NCBI GenBank assembly: GCA_035420085.1
Contig: DAOLUH010000029.1
Coordinates: 1 to 64,000 of the forward strand
Direction of reading: 5' to 3'
Source: DSWT01 sp035420085
GTDB lineage: Bacteria; Chloroflexota; Anaerolineae; B4-G1; SLSP01
DNA length: 64,000 nt
Part shown: positions 1-7,723 of the stretch, in pieces
Layout: every line of letters starts with the position of its first letter
Numbering within the stretch: the first letter of the stretch is position 1
The notes under the pieces: model-generated
Databases searched by the model: none
What the model saw: only the letters and a program-made list of their open reading frames with translations
What the model was told of the DNA's origin: nothing
Program-made: the position numbers and the translations under genes

Positions 1-124
1 GGCTGATGACGTCAAAGCGCCCTTCCAGCCAGGCCAGATCGGCCATTTTTTGCACGTCGTAGACAGTGCAGTAAATAGCAACGGCGAAGTTTCGATAGTG
101 GTCTTGTGAGTCAAAAATTGACAT
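1..124 (-). CDS. Partial unknown protein, N-terminal 41 residues only
   Basis: An open frame runs leftwards from an ATG at 124 and leaves the window at position 1. The start is supported by a GGGAGG ribosome binding site about 10 bases upstream. The visible N-terminus begins MSIFDSQDHYRNFAVAIYC. I do not recognise the family. The gene is divergent from the Rrf2-type regulator at 298, and a perfect inverted repeat (156-164 with 179-187) lies just upstream of its start, so it may share regulation with that gene. Confidence 0.65.
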   Translation of the reverse strand, partial: MSIFDSQDHYRNFAVAIYCTVYDVQKMADLAWLEGRFDVIS

Positions 125-155
125 GCTTGATAAGCCTCCCTAATCATTGTTACCC

Positions 156-187
156 GTTTGAACGTTCCAACGTTTACACGTTCAAAC
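156..187. promoter_or_regulatory. Inverted repeat between divergent genes, candidate operator
   Basis: GTTTGAACG at 156-164 is repeated as its exact reverse complement CGTTCAAAC at 179-187, with a 14-base spacer. Inside the same stretch ACGTT recurs three times at 8-base spacing (162, 170, 178). The site sits 32 bases upstream of the minus-strand gene starting at 124. A regulator binding site is the likely reading; which protein binds it is not shown. Confidence 0.5.
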
Positions 188-259
188 GAATGAAGGGTAT
201 TCTAGTACAGGGCAATGAAACGCGCAAACGAAAATCGTCTGCCCCCAGGAAAAAGCCTC

Positions 260-297
260 TTGACAAATCACAATATGTAATTAAAATAGTTACATAT
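260..297 (+). promoter_or_regulatory. Promoter with overlapping palindromic operator of the Rrf2-type gene
   Basis: A sigma-70-like promoter is visible: TTGACA at 260-265, 16 bases of spacer, TAAAAT at 282-287. A perfect 8-base inverted repeat, ATATGTAA (273-280) and TTACATAT (290-297), surrounds the -10 element and ends directly at the ATG at 298. Transcription would start about 294-298, so the mRNA should be leaderless. A palindrome over the -10 region fits autorepression by the downstream regulator. Confidence 0.65.
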
Positions 298-735
298 ATG
301 AGCGCAAATAGCCAATTCACCATGATGGTCCACGTGCTAACCCTGCTCGGCAAGGCCGAGCGGCCCCTGTCGTCACGGTGGATCGCCGGCAGCGTCAACA
401 CCAACCCGGTAGTGATCCGGCAGATCGTGCGCCGGCTGCACGAGGTTGAGTTAGTAGACACGCTTCCGGGGAGCACAGGTGGAGCGGTTCTGAAGCAAGA
501 TCCAGCGCAGATCACCCTGAAGGAGATCTACCGATTGACCAAAAATGAAACGTTTTTCGGGCTGCATCCCAACGAACCCAGCCCATACTGCCCGGTCGGG
601 CGGAATATCCAGAGCGTGCTGATTGAGGTCTTCGACCAAATGGACCAATTGGTCGAGAACGCGCTGGGCGACATCACGATCGCCGACATCATCGCGCAGG
701 TATCGCAGAGAGAAGCGGCGCGCGCCCAAGCGTAG
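298..735 (+). CDS. Rrf2 family transcriptional regulator (YwnA/CymR-like)
   Basis: This 145-residue protein has the winged helix of the Rrf2 family: MSANSQFTMMVHVLTLLG at the start, the recognition region around residues 24-60 (SSRWIAGSVNTNPVVIRQIV) and the GGAVL wing turn. It has a single cysteine (Cys98, PYCPVG), so it is unlikely to carry the Fe-S cluster of IscR or NsrR and resembles the YwnA/CymR branch. The frame stays open further upstream, but the family N-terminus and the promoter place the start at 298. The transporter permease begins 10 bases after its stop, so it probably controls amino acid uptake. CymR relatives regulate sulfur amino acid transport, so cystine is a reasonable but unproven substrate. 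Confidence 0.85.
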   Translation: MSANSQFTMMVHVLTLLGKAERPLSSRWIAGSVNTNPVVIRQIVRRLHEVELVDTLPGSTGGAVLKQDPAQITLKEIYRLTKNETFFGLHPNEPSPYCPVGRNIQSVLIEVFDQMDQLVENALGDITIADIIAQVSQREAARAQA

Positions 736-745
736 CAGGACAGCG

Positions 746-1582
746 ATGAACACAAACAGCGCATCCACAGTCGCTACACTCCGCAAGTCCAAACCCTGGA
801 GCTTTCTTTTCCGTTCGCCGGGGAGAGACATCGCCCAGTTTGCCCTGCTCATCGTGGTGGGGGTCTGGCTGATCTCGCTGAGCACCGCTCGACTGGGCTA
901 TTACTGGCAGTGGTACCGTCTGCCGCGTTACCTGTTCAGGATCGAAGCCGGTCGGCTGGTCGTCGGCGACTTGATCAAGGGGCTGCTCTTCACCTTCAGG
1001 ATTTCAGGCGTCAGCCTCGTGTTGGCACTGGCGGTTGGGCTGGCGACGGCGCTCCTGCGCCTGTCGGATTCGTTTATGGGCCGCGTGCTGACCCGCGTCT
1101 ACCTGGAAGTCATCCGCAACACGCCGCTGCTTGTCCAGATTTACTTGCTCTACTTCGTCATCGGGCCGATTCTGGGCCTGGGACGGTTTGCCTCGGCGGT
1201 GCTGGCACTGAGCCTGTTTGAAGGGGCGTATCTGTCGGAGATTTTCCGGGCGGGGATCGTTTCACTGCACAAGGGACAGTGGGAAGCGGCCTACAGTCTG
1301 GGTCTGAGCCGCTTCGACACGTACCGCGACGTCATCCTGCCGCAGGCCCTCCGGCGCATCCTGCCGCCGCTGACCGGGGAGGTCATCAGCCTGATCAAAA
1401 ACACGTCGCTCGTCGGCCTGGTTTCGCTGAGCGATCTGGCGTTGCAGGCGCGGGTGATCGCCGCCGACACGTTCCTCACCTTCGAGGTCTGGTTTGCCAC
1501 CGCCGCCATTTATCTGGCGGTCACGGTGCCCTTGTCGATGATCGTGTACGCGATGGAGAAGCGGTTTAGAGTTTTGACGTAA
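746..1582 (+). CDS. Polar amino acid ABC transporter permease (HisM/GlnP type)
   Basis: This 278-residue inner membrane protein is a HisM/GlnP-type permease. The EAA loop that contacts the ATPase is clear (EAAYSLGLSRFDTYRDVILP), as is the family motif EVIRNTPLLVQIYLLYF. About five membrane segments are visible. The start at 746 follows AGGA by five bases and lies 10 bases after the regulator stop, so the two genes are probably cotranscribed. The ATPase, binding protein and a second permease follow. Confidence 0.9.
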   Translation: MNTNSASTVATLRKSKPWSFLFRSPGRDIAQFALLIVVGVWLISLSTARLGYYWQWYRLPRYLFRIEAGRLVVGDLIKGLLFTFRISGVSLVLALAVGLATALLRLSDSFMGRVLTRVYLEVIRNTPLLVQIYLLYFVIGPILGLGRFASAVLALSLFEGAYLSEIFRAGIVSLHKGQWEAAYSLGLSRFDTYRDVILPQALRRILPPLTGEVISLIKNTSLVGLVSLSDLALQARVIAADTFLTFEVWFATAAIYLAVTVPLSMIVYAMEKRFRVLT

Positions 1583-1589
1583 GTTTTTG

Positions 1590-1649
1590 TCAGCAGATTG
1601 AGCAGATTAAGCAGATTTTTTATCCTGTAAATCCTGTTAATCCCGTCGA
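1590..1649. repeat. Word-like spacer repeat (CAGATT and CCTGT series)
   Basis: The spacer between permease and ATPase is built of CAGCAGATTGAGCAGATT-type units followed by repeated ATCCTGTAA/ATCCTGTTAAT units. The same CAGATT words recur at 11050, 18694 and in part at 33330. Confidence 0.75.
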
Positions 1650-1658
1650 AGGAACAAA

Positions 1659-2396
1659 ATGGAAGACTACATCATCGAAATCGAGAACGTCAGCAAGACG
1701 TTTGCCGGCGGGGTCGAGGCGGTCAGGGGCTTCTCGGCGAAGATTCGGCGGCAGGAGGTCGTCGTGATTATGGGGCCGTCGGGATCGGGCAAGTCTACGC
1801 TGTTGCGCTGCATCAATGGACTGGAAACGGCGGAAAGCGGCACGATTATCGTAGACGGCATCCCCCTCGACGACGATAAACGCCACCGGCTGGAAATTCG
1901 CAAGGAAGTGGGGATGGTTTTCCAATCCTTCAACCTCTTCCCCCATCTCACGGCTTTGGAGAACGTGAACCTGGCCCAGCGGCGCGTGCGCAAAAAGGAT
2001 AAAGCTGTCGCCACACAGCGCAGTATGGAATTGTTGCAGATGGTGGGGATCGCCGACAAAGCCCACAACTACCCCGCACAACTCTCCGGCGGGCAGCAGC
2101 AGCGCGTTGCCATCGCGCGCGCCCTGGCGATGGCGCCCAAAGTGATGCTATTCGACGAACCGACCAGCGCGTTGGACCCGGAGATGATCAACGAAGTGCT
2201 CGATGTGATGAAGACCTTAGCCAGATCCGGGATGACGATGGTGGTCGTGACCCACGAGATGGGCTTCGCGCGCGAGGTCAGCGATTGGGTGATCTTTATG
2301 GACGAAGGGCAAATCGTAGAAACGGGCACGCCGGAGCGCATCTTCGAGCATCCGCAGGAAGAACGCACCCAACGCTTCCTCAGCCAGATTTTGTAG
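1659..2396 (+). CDS. glnQ: Polar amino acid ABC transporter ATP-binding protein
   Basis: This 245-residue cytoplasmic ATPase energises the amino acid importer. Walker A GPSGSGKST is at 39-47, the Q-loop at VFQSFNLFPHLTALEN, the ABC signature LSGGQQQR from 142, Walker B VMLFDEPTSALD around 162-173, and the H-loop in VVTHEM. Length and motifs are typical of GlnQ/HisP. It lies between the first permease and the binding protein. The repeat-filled spacers on both sides do not break the operon. The symbol denotes family, not proven glutamine specificity. Confidence 0.93.
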   Translation: MEDYIIEIENVSKTFAGGVEAVRGFSAKIRRQEVVVIMGPSGSGKSTLLRCINGLETAESGTIIVDGIPLDDDKRHRLEIRKEVGMVFQSFNLFPHLTALENVNLAQRRVRKKDKAVATQRSMELLQMVGIADKAHNYPAQLSGGQQQRVAIARALAMAPKVMLFDEPTSALDPEMINEVLDVMKTLARSGMTMVVVTHEMGFAREVSDWVIFMDEGQIVETGTPERIFEHPQEERTQRFLSQIL

Positions 2397-2409
2397 CACA
2401 AGATTATCT

Positions 2410-2467
2410 GTCAACGGATTAAACAGATTTCAACGGATTTTTCAACTTTCAACTTGTAACTTTCAAC
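2410..2467. repeat. Word-like spacer repeat (AACGGATT and CAACTTTCAAC)
   Basis: The spacer consists of repeats of the type TCAACGGATTAAACAGATT followed by CAACTTTCAACTTGTAACTTTCAAC. It ends about 10 bases before the GGAGGG ribosome binding site of the binding protein gene. Confidence 0.7.
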
Positions 2468-2488
2468 GATGTTCATAGGAGGGATACC

Positions 2489-3331
2489 ATGAATCACACA
2501 CGCAATTGGCAGAAGGTTGTAACGGCGGCGGCGGTGATCGCGCTGCTCACGGGATTGCTGGCGGCATGTTCCGGCGCGCCGGGCGGGATGGCGGGCGGGA
2601 CGCAAAGTCAGGTGGATGAGATCATGAAACGCGGCGTCCTCAAGGTCGGACTCGACATCTTTGTGCCGTGGGCCTTCAAGGACAAGGACGGCAACCTGGT
2701 CGGCTTCGAGGTGGACGTCGCCAAAAAACTGGCGGCGGATATGGGCGTCGAGGTCGAATTCGTGCCCACCGAGTGGTCAGGCATCATCCCCGCGCTGCTG
2801 ACCGGCAAATTCGACGTGATCATCGGGGGTATGGGGGTCACGACGGAACGTGCGCTCAAGGTGAACTTCTCAGACCCCTACGAGTGGAGCGGTATTGACG
2901 TCGTCGTCAACAAGAACATGCTGCCGGGTCTGACCAACCTCGACGGTCTGGACAGCGAGGATGTCGTCATCGCGGTGCGGTTGGGCGCCACGCCCGTTGA
3001 CGCAGCCAGGAAATATGCGCCCAAAGCCCAGTTGCACCAGTTCGACACCGACGAAGCGGTCATCCAGGATGTGCTCAACGGCAACGCGCACGCGGCTTTC
3101 TCCTCCTCCCCCACTCCCGCGTTCTGGGCCGCCGACTATCCTGACGTGCTGTACCGGCCCCTGGGCGGCGAATTGCTGAACCTCCAGCCGAGCGCCTTCG
3201 CCGTGCGCAAGGGCGATCCGGACACGCTCGCGTTCTTCAATGCCTGGATTCTGGTCAATCAGGATTGGCTCAAAGAGCGCTCAGACTACTGGTACGGCAC
3301 GAAGGACTGGCAGCCCCTTTTGGGCGAATAG
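2489..3331 (+). CDS. Amino acid ABC transporter substrate-binding lipoprotein (family 3)
   Basis: This 280-residue secreted lipoprotein captures the amino acid for the importer. A signal peptide ends in the lipobox LAAC with Cys27 as lipidation site. The mature part has the family 3 binding fold, with landmarks VGFEVDVAKKLAADMGVEVEF and GKFDVIIGGMGVTTERALKVNF. The ribosome binding site GGAGGG precedes the ATG by about 8 bases. A very strong hairpin follows the gene, which probably raises its expression over the second permease. Confidence 0.92.
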   Translation: MNHTRNWQKVVTAAAVIALLTGLLAACSGAPGGMAGGTQSQVDEIMKRGVLKVGLDIFVPWAFKDKDGNLVGFEVDVAKKLAADMGVEVEFVPTEWSGIIPALLTGKFDVIIGGMGVTTERALKVNFSDPYEWSGIDVVVNKNMLPGLTNLDGLDSEDVVIAVRLGATPVDAARKYAPKAQLHQFDTDEAVIQDVLNGNAHAAFSSSPTPAFWAADYPDVLYRPLGGELLNLQPSAFAVRKGDPDTLAFFNAWILVNQDWLKERSDYWYGTKDWQPLLGE

Positions 3332-3355
3332 CGCGGCTAGAACCGCCAGGAACAA

Positions 3356-3402
3356 GGGTGTTTTTTCGTGCGCGGGCAAAGCCCGCGCACGAAAAAACAC
3401 CC
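3356..3402. terminator. 22-bp perfect hairpin after the binding protein gene
   Basis: Bases 3356-3377 pair exactly with 3381-3402 around an AAA loop. The stem contains a run of six T on one side and six A on the other, so it could work as an intrinsic terminator in both directions. The next permease is in the same direction 27 bases downstream, so partial termination or 3' end protection of the binding-protein mRNA is likely. Confidence 0.75.
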
Positions 3403-3428
3403 CAAAATAACTTTTCAAGGAAATCCTT

Positions 3429-4310
3429 TTGAGCGCCCCAAAAATCAGGTTCCGAACCATAGACGCAGTCTTGCTTCTGTTCTGCCTTGCAGCGGGGGTA
3501 TACGTCTATTATCGCGTCCAGTACGGGCTGGAATACAGAGGCAATTGGGCGGCGATTCCGCAGTTCTTGCTGCGCCGTGACCCTGCAACAGGCCGGTGGG
3601 TTGCCAACTACCTGTTGCAGGGTCTCATCACCACGCTGAAATTGTCGCTGTGGGCCATGTTGCCGGCGATGGTGATGGGCGTGATCATCGCGTTCTTTCG
3701 CACCAGCAAAACGCTGTTCTTCCGCATGGTCGGCAGAAGCTACGTGGAACTGGTGCGCAATCTGCCCCCGCTCGTGCTCATCTTCATCTTCTACTTCTTC
3801 GTCGTCGACCAGATTATGCCCCTGCTGGGGATCGAGACGTTCATCCGCAGTCTCTCGGCGGGCGCGCAGGCAGTCGTGGCGTTCTTCTTTGCGGAGAAAT
3901 CGCTGTTTGTGCAGTTCATCTCCGGCGTCATCACCCTGGCCTTTTTCGAGGGCGCGTACATCGCCGAGATCATCCGGGGCGGGATCGAGTCTATCGAACG
4001 GGGACAGCGCGAAGCCGCCTACTCCTTGGGGCTGTCGTGGGCTGATGAAATGCGCTTTGTGATCATGCCGCAGGTCATCAAGCGCGTGCTGCCCGCGCTG
4101 GCGAACGAGTTCATCAACACGATCAAGTACTCGGCCATTGCATCGGTCGTCTCCATACAGGAACTCACCTTCATGGGACGGCAAGTGGTGGTGGCGACGC
4201 GCTACATCTTCGAGGCGTGGATCACGGTGGCGGCGCTGTATATGACGTTGACGCTCAGTCTGTCGCTGCTGACGGGGCGGTTGGAGAGACGGTTGCGGGC
4301 GAGCGACTAA
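3429..4310 (+). CDS. Amino acid ABC transporter permease, second subunit
   Basis: This 293-residue membrane protein is the partner permease of the transporter. The EAA loop EAAYSLGLSWADEMRFVIMP and the motif ELVRNLPPLVLIFIFYFF are present. It is longer than the first permease because of an extra periplasmic stretch near the N-terminus. The likely start is TTG at 3429, seven bases after AAGGA; no ATG is better placed. Two different permeases with one ATPase is the usual arrangement for polar amino acid importers. Confidence 0.88.
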   Translation: MSAPKIRFRTIDAVLLLFCLAAGVYVYYRVQYGLEYRGNWAAIPQFLLRRDPATGRWVANYLLQGLITTLKLSLWAMLPAMVMGVIIAFFRTSKTLFFRMVGRSYVELVRNLPPLVLIFIFYFFVVDQIMPLLGIETFIRSLSAGAQAVVAFFFAEKSLFVQFISGVITLAFFEGAYIAEIIRGGIESIERGQREAAYSLGLSWADEMRFVIMPQVIKRVLPALANEFINTIKYSAIASVVSIQELTFMGRQVVVATRYIFEAWITVAALYMTLTLSLSLLTGRLERRLRASD

Positions 4311-4338
4311 CCCGCCGTCACCTCAATCCAGCATACTA

Positions 4339-5022
4339 TCAAACGAGACTTTCGTAATACTCGCACGCAGCAAAGCAACATGGCTCGCGGCGGCCTTCGA
4401 GGGTGATGCGCAGAAAGTCGGCGCCGCAGGTTTCGCTCAGGGCGAGTCGCCGCCGGATATAGTCGTCGGCGGCGACCACGACATTGGCCGCGCGCCCCAA
4501 TCCGGTCAACAGGCTAAAAGCCGCCGCCAGTTCAGCGGTGGGTGGGCGCAGCGTTGGATCAGCGCCTTTGTAGCCCAAAAGCAACAGATGATGCGCGCCG
4601 CAACGCAGCGCCGCACCCGCCTGTCGCAACACGGCGGGCAATGTGTCGCGCAAGAGCAAGAGGTTGACAATCGCCAAAGGATGCGCGACGAGCGCCGTCC
4701 ACTCGCCCTTGTCCGCCGAAACGCCGAAGCTGTCCAGCAAGCCTTGTTCGGCCAAACCTATGACTAACCCAGGATCGCGGGCATTGGTGGTCAATCCGAC
4801 CGACATGCGCCGTTGGTGGACGGCTTCCAGCAGCGCCGGCAAAGCGGGATGCAACGTCGGTTCGCCGCCGCCAAGCGCAACGGCCTCAACGCCCACGCCG
4901 GTCAGGTCATCCAGCACACGGGCAAACAGCGCCGTGGACATATCCTGCTCAGCCTTACGCTGGTCGCAATAGGGACACCGGTTATTGCAGCGCCGCGTGA
5001 TTTCGACAGAGGCCAGTTTCAA
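4339..5022 (-). CDS. Radical SAM domain protein
   Basis: This 227-residue protein carries the radical SAM cluster motif RRCNNRCPYC (Cys12, Cys16, Cys19) close to the N-terminus and the GGGEP SAM-binding motif. It resembles short activase-like or peptide-modifying radical SAM proteins. More cysteines lie at the C-terminus (CGADFLRITLEGRREPCC, then AAC), possibly ligands for a second cluster. Its start overlaps the stop of the upstream gene by four bases (ATGA), so the two are translated together. The substrate is unknown. The next gene on the plus strand is convergent. Confidence 0.85.
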   Translation of the reverse strand: MKLASVEITRRCNNRCPYCDQRKAEQDMSTALFARVLDDLTGVGVEAVALGGGEPTLHPALPALLEAVHQRRMSVGLTTNARDPGLVIGLAEQGLLDSFGVSADKGEWTALVAHPLAIVNLLLLRDTLPAVLRQAGAALRCGAHHLLLLGYKGADPTLRPPTAELAAAFSLLTGLGRAANVVVAADDYIRRRLALSETCGADFLRITLEGRREPCCFAACEYYESLV

Positions 5023-5975
5023 TCGCGCTCTCCCGGCCAGGAGAAGAGCGGCTTGCGCAGGTCATCGTAGAGCCAACGCAGCGCATCCACCCCGTCCGCC
5101 GTATAGACGCCTTCCGCCTCGGCGATGAGACCCTGCAAACGCGCTTCCAGGAGCGCGCGCGCCTCGCCCCACCCGCGACATTCTTGCCATACCAGTTCAG
5201 CCCACGCGGCGCGTTGGCTGATGTGCGGCAGCGTCGCCTCGACCGGCGCATACCACTTCTCCACTTCGTAGCTCAACCGGGCCGCCAACACCGCCCAGCG
5301 CACCCGTTCTTCAAAGTCGAGGTCGCCCGGATTAAGACGCTGTAGTTCGTAGCGCATCACAGCTTCGGCGCGGGTATCAATATCGGCAAATACGCGCTCG
5401 AACCGCTGGCGCGCATCGTTGATCCAGACGTGGCCTACCGTGGGATATTGCGCGTGGGCGCGCAGCGCAGCGCCGGCATGTTCATCCACAAGTTGCCGGC
5501 GATAAGCCGCCATCGTCTGGGGAAGCGGGACCGGCCGCTGGAAAACGCCCCACTCATCCCAGAAAATCTGGCCAATAGCCTCAGCCAAATCGCGGACGTA
5601 TTGCTCGCGGGTTTCAGGGGCGGGAGCGCCTTGCGGCAAAAGCATAGTCTCGCGCACATGCCACTGGCCCAAGCCCTGCGCCGCCGCTTGCGTCACGAGC
5701 CGTTGCAATGGTTCGGCATCGGCGTTCCACGCATCGCGTTTGCCGAAACTGGGCGGTTCCCCACTATCATTAGGCGTTTCCAGGCGAAACCCCTGCCACG
5801 CTTGCGCAACATCCGGCCCTAGTTCCTGCGCCAGCGCTGTGAACTGCGCCTTGAGCACTTGCGTCTGCGCAAAATCAATGTGACGCAGCACATTTTCCAA
5901 TTCCTCGGTCAGGGAAATCACCAGGCCGGGATCGCTACATTCAACCAAAAGCTGACGTTGCCGGGTCGTTTGCAT
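5019..5975 (-). CDS. Unknown helical protein coupled to the radical SAM gene
   Basis: I do not recognise this 318-residue protein. It appears all-helical, rich in Ala, Glu, Arg and Trp, with no signal peptide or membrane segment and only two cysteines. The start at 5975 follows a very strong AAGGAGG site. The four-base overlap with the radical SAM gene suggests the two act in one process, with this protein as substrate carrier or partner. That is inference from coupling only. Confidence 0.7.
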   Translation of the reverse strand: MQTTRQRQLLVECSDPGLVISLTEELENVLRHIDFAQTQVLKAQFTALAQELGPDVAQAWQGFRLETPNDSGEPPSFGKRDAWNADAEPLQRLVTQAAAQGLGQWHVRETMLLPQGAPAPETREQYVRDLAEAIGQIFWDEWGVFQRPVPLPQTMAAYRRQLVDEHAGAALRAHAQYPTVGHVWINDARQRFERVFADIDTRAEAVMRYELQRLNPGDLDFEERVRWAVLAARLSYEVEKWYAPVEATLPHISQRAAWAELVWQECRGWGEARALLEARLQGLIAEAEGVYTADGVDALRWLYDDLRKPLFSWPGERD

Positions 5976-6062
5976 GATACGCCTCCTTACCTGATAGCGG
6001 GTCGAACATTATAGATATGCCTTCAGATTCAATGATACCAGTGATGGGAAATTATGCGAAAA

Positions 6063-6893
6063 TTACAGCGTTGATTGGCTTCCTGTCAACGGCGTTAGCA
6101 GCCGTTCAGCGTTGCGGTGACAGATATTGTGCCGGTCGTCGTCGGTGATGTCCGCGTTGAGCAGCACCCCAATGGCGTGGTGCGGATCGAACCACGGCAA
6201 GTCCGTGCCGAAGAGCATCCGGTCGGAGCCGGCCTCGCGGACGAATTTCTCGATGACGCCCCGGTCGTCGAAGACGGCGGTAAGTTCAAGGTAGACGTTG
6301 GGGAAGTCGCGCGCCAGTTGCACGGCGGCATCCCACGCACCGTGACACGAGTGTCCCAGGAGAAATTTGATGTTGGGATACCGCTCTGCGACCTGCCGGA
6401 CAACGTCCTCGCCGTCGAAGCGGCTGCCGCCCCACGTGTGCGCCAGCACGAGCAGGCCACGCGCGTCGGCGTACTCCCAGGCAGGCCGGTAGCGGTCGTC
6501 GGTCAGCGCGACCTGGTGGTAGTCCGAGAGGAACTTGAAGCCCACGTACACGTCGGGGAACAGGCTATCGAAGCTCGCCACCTCACGCTCGACGATCTCC
6601 GGGTAGTTGGGATTGATGACGCAATACGCCCGCAGGCGCTCCGGGAACCTCCGCACGGCCTCCACACTGCGCGTGTTCGCCAGATCGGGCGAGAACAGCG
6701 CGGTGTGATGCGAGAAGACGAGCATCCGCACGCCGCACTCGTCCATCGTGCTGATCATCGCCGCCGTGTCGCCGCGCGGAAAGTAAATCGAGTGAAAATC
6801 GCCCATGTGCCCGTGCATATCGTAAATTGGGCACGAGGCTGCCTTACCCTGCTCCCAAAACTCACGCGCTAACGCCGAATCACCGATCATCAT
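6063..6893 (-). CDS. Amidohydrolase 2 family metal-dependent hydrolase
   Basis: This 276-residue TIM-barrel enzyme belongs to the amidohydrolase-2 superfamily, which hydrolyses lactones and amides or decarboxylates aromatic acids. The metal-binding DMHGHMG motif, later histidines in HTWGG and GHSCHGAW, and the catalytic aspartate in FGTDLPW are all present. The start at 6893 follows GGGAGGAG. The frame is open further upstream only because it reads through repeat DNA. A paralogue lies just upstream on the same strand. Confidence 0.85.
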   Translation of the reverse strand: MMIGDSALAREFWEQGKAASCPIYDMHGHMGDFHSIYFPRGDTAAMISTMDECGVRMLVFSHHTALFSPDLANTRSVEAVRRFPERLRAYCVINPNYPEIVEREVASFDSLFPDVYVGFKFLSDYHQVALTDDRYRPAWEYADARGLLVLAHTWGGSRFDGEDVVRQVAERYPNIKFLLGHSCHGAWDAAVQLARDFPNVYLELTAVFDDRGVIEKFVREAGSDRMLFGTDLPWFDPHHAIGVLLNADITDDDRHNICHRNAERLLTPLTGSQSTL

Positions 6894-6910
6894 CGCTCCT
6901 CCCTCAAAAA

Positions 6911-6981
6911 TGTCAACGGATTGAACGGATTTCAACGGATTTTTTCTTTTCAATCCGTTTCATCCGTTAAATCCGTTGACA
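6911..6981. repeat. Hairpin-forming AACGGATT repeat
   Basis: TGTCAACGGAT at 6911-6921 is the exact reverse complement of ATCCGTTGACA at 6971-6981, and the interior is more AACGGATT words in both orientations. The right part is translated as the last residues of the upstream amidohydrolase paralogue. Confidence 0.8.
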
Positions 6982-7723
6982 GATTTTCATCTATGATGCG
7001 CTCAAGGTTGCCGCCTGCGATGAGCGCCTTTGCCTCGTCGGAGATTTGCGCGTGCCTGAGCGCCATCATCATCCCGCCGAAATAGGATTCGGGGAAGCCG
7101 CTGCCGAACAGAATGTGCCGCGGACCGTAATCCGCCACCAACGCCTCGATGCCGCCGTCAAGTAAATACTGCGCCGTATCCACGTAGACGTTGGGATAGC
7201 GTTCCAACAGGGGGCGAAACATCCGGTCCTCGCCCCAACAACCGTGATCGCAGATGACACAGACCAGAGCGGGGAACTCAGCCAGCAGGTTGTACACGTC
7301 GTGCCAGGCCATCCCGCGTTTGACCGAGACAAACAGCGGCACACGCCGCATGGTCATCGCTTCCAGCAAGTCGCCCATTGACACAGTGTTCAACAGGAAC
7401 TTGTGCGCATTGGGGAAAACGCGCAGCGCCGCCACCCGCGAGGCTTGCATCTGCCGGAAAAGTTCAGCGGGTGGAGGAAACTCGCGCGCCTGATTCGGCA
7501 GCACCGTCCAGCAGCCAACCAGGCGCGGGTGCGGCGCAATCGCCTCTGCCAAGAGTTGGTTGCCGACGCGCGGCGCGCCGTCGTGCTGCGCGATGTGCCA
7601 CACCAGCGCGCGCTCTACGCCGGCGCGATCCATCTCTGCCAGCAGTTCATCCGTCGTCGGCGCTGGCATGAGCGGGCGAAGGGAAGGGAGACCGAAAAAG
7701 GCATTGCAATCGAAGAATTTCAT
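6950..7723 (-). CDS. Amidohydrolase-2-like paralogue lacking metal-binding motifs
   Basis: This 257-residue protein has the same fold and size as its neighbour at 6063-6893, but the first metal site reads FFDCNAFFG in place of DxHxHxG, and the terminal aspartate motif reads FGSGFPES in place of FGTDxP. It should therefore be a non-enzymatic or altered homologue, perhaps a partner subunit. The start at 7723 follows AAAGG; a start five codons earlier has no site. The C-terminal residues STDLTDETD are encoded by the spacer repeat. Confidence 0.75.
   Translation of the reverse strand: MKFFDCNAFFGLPSLRPLMPAPTTDELLAEMDRAGVERALVWHIAQHDGAPRVGNQLLAEAIAPHPRLVGCWTVLPNQAREFPPPAELFRQMQASRVAALRVFPNAHKFLLNTVSMGDLLEAMTMRRVPLFVSVKRGMAWHDVYNLLAEFPALVCVICDHGCWGEDRMFRPLLERYPNVYVDTAQYLLDGGIEALVADYGPRHILFGSGFPESYFGGMMMALRHAQISDEAKALIAGGNLERIIDENLSTDLTDETD

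Noticed and set aside
1659..2467. Riboswitch in the spacer before or after the amino acid transporter ATPase gene
   Set aside because: The spacers are explained by word-like repeats and contain no conserved riboswitch core that I can recognise.
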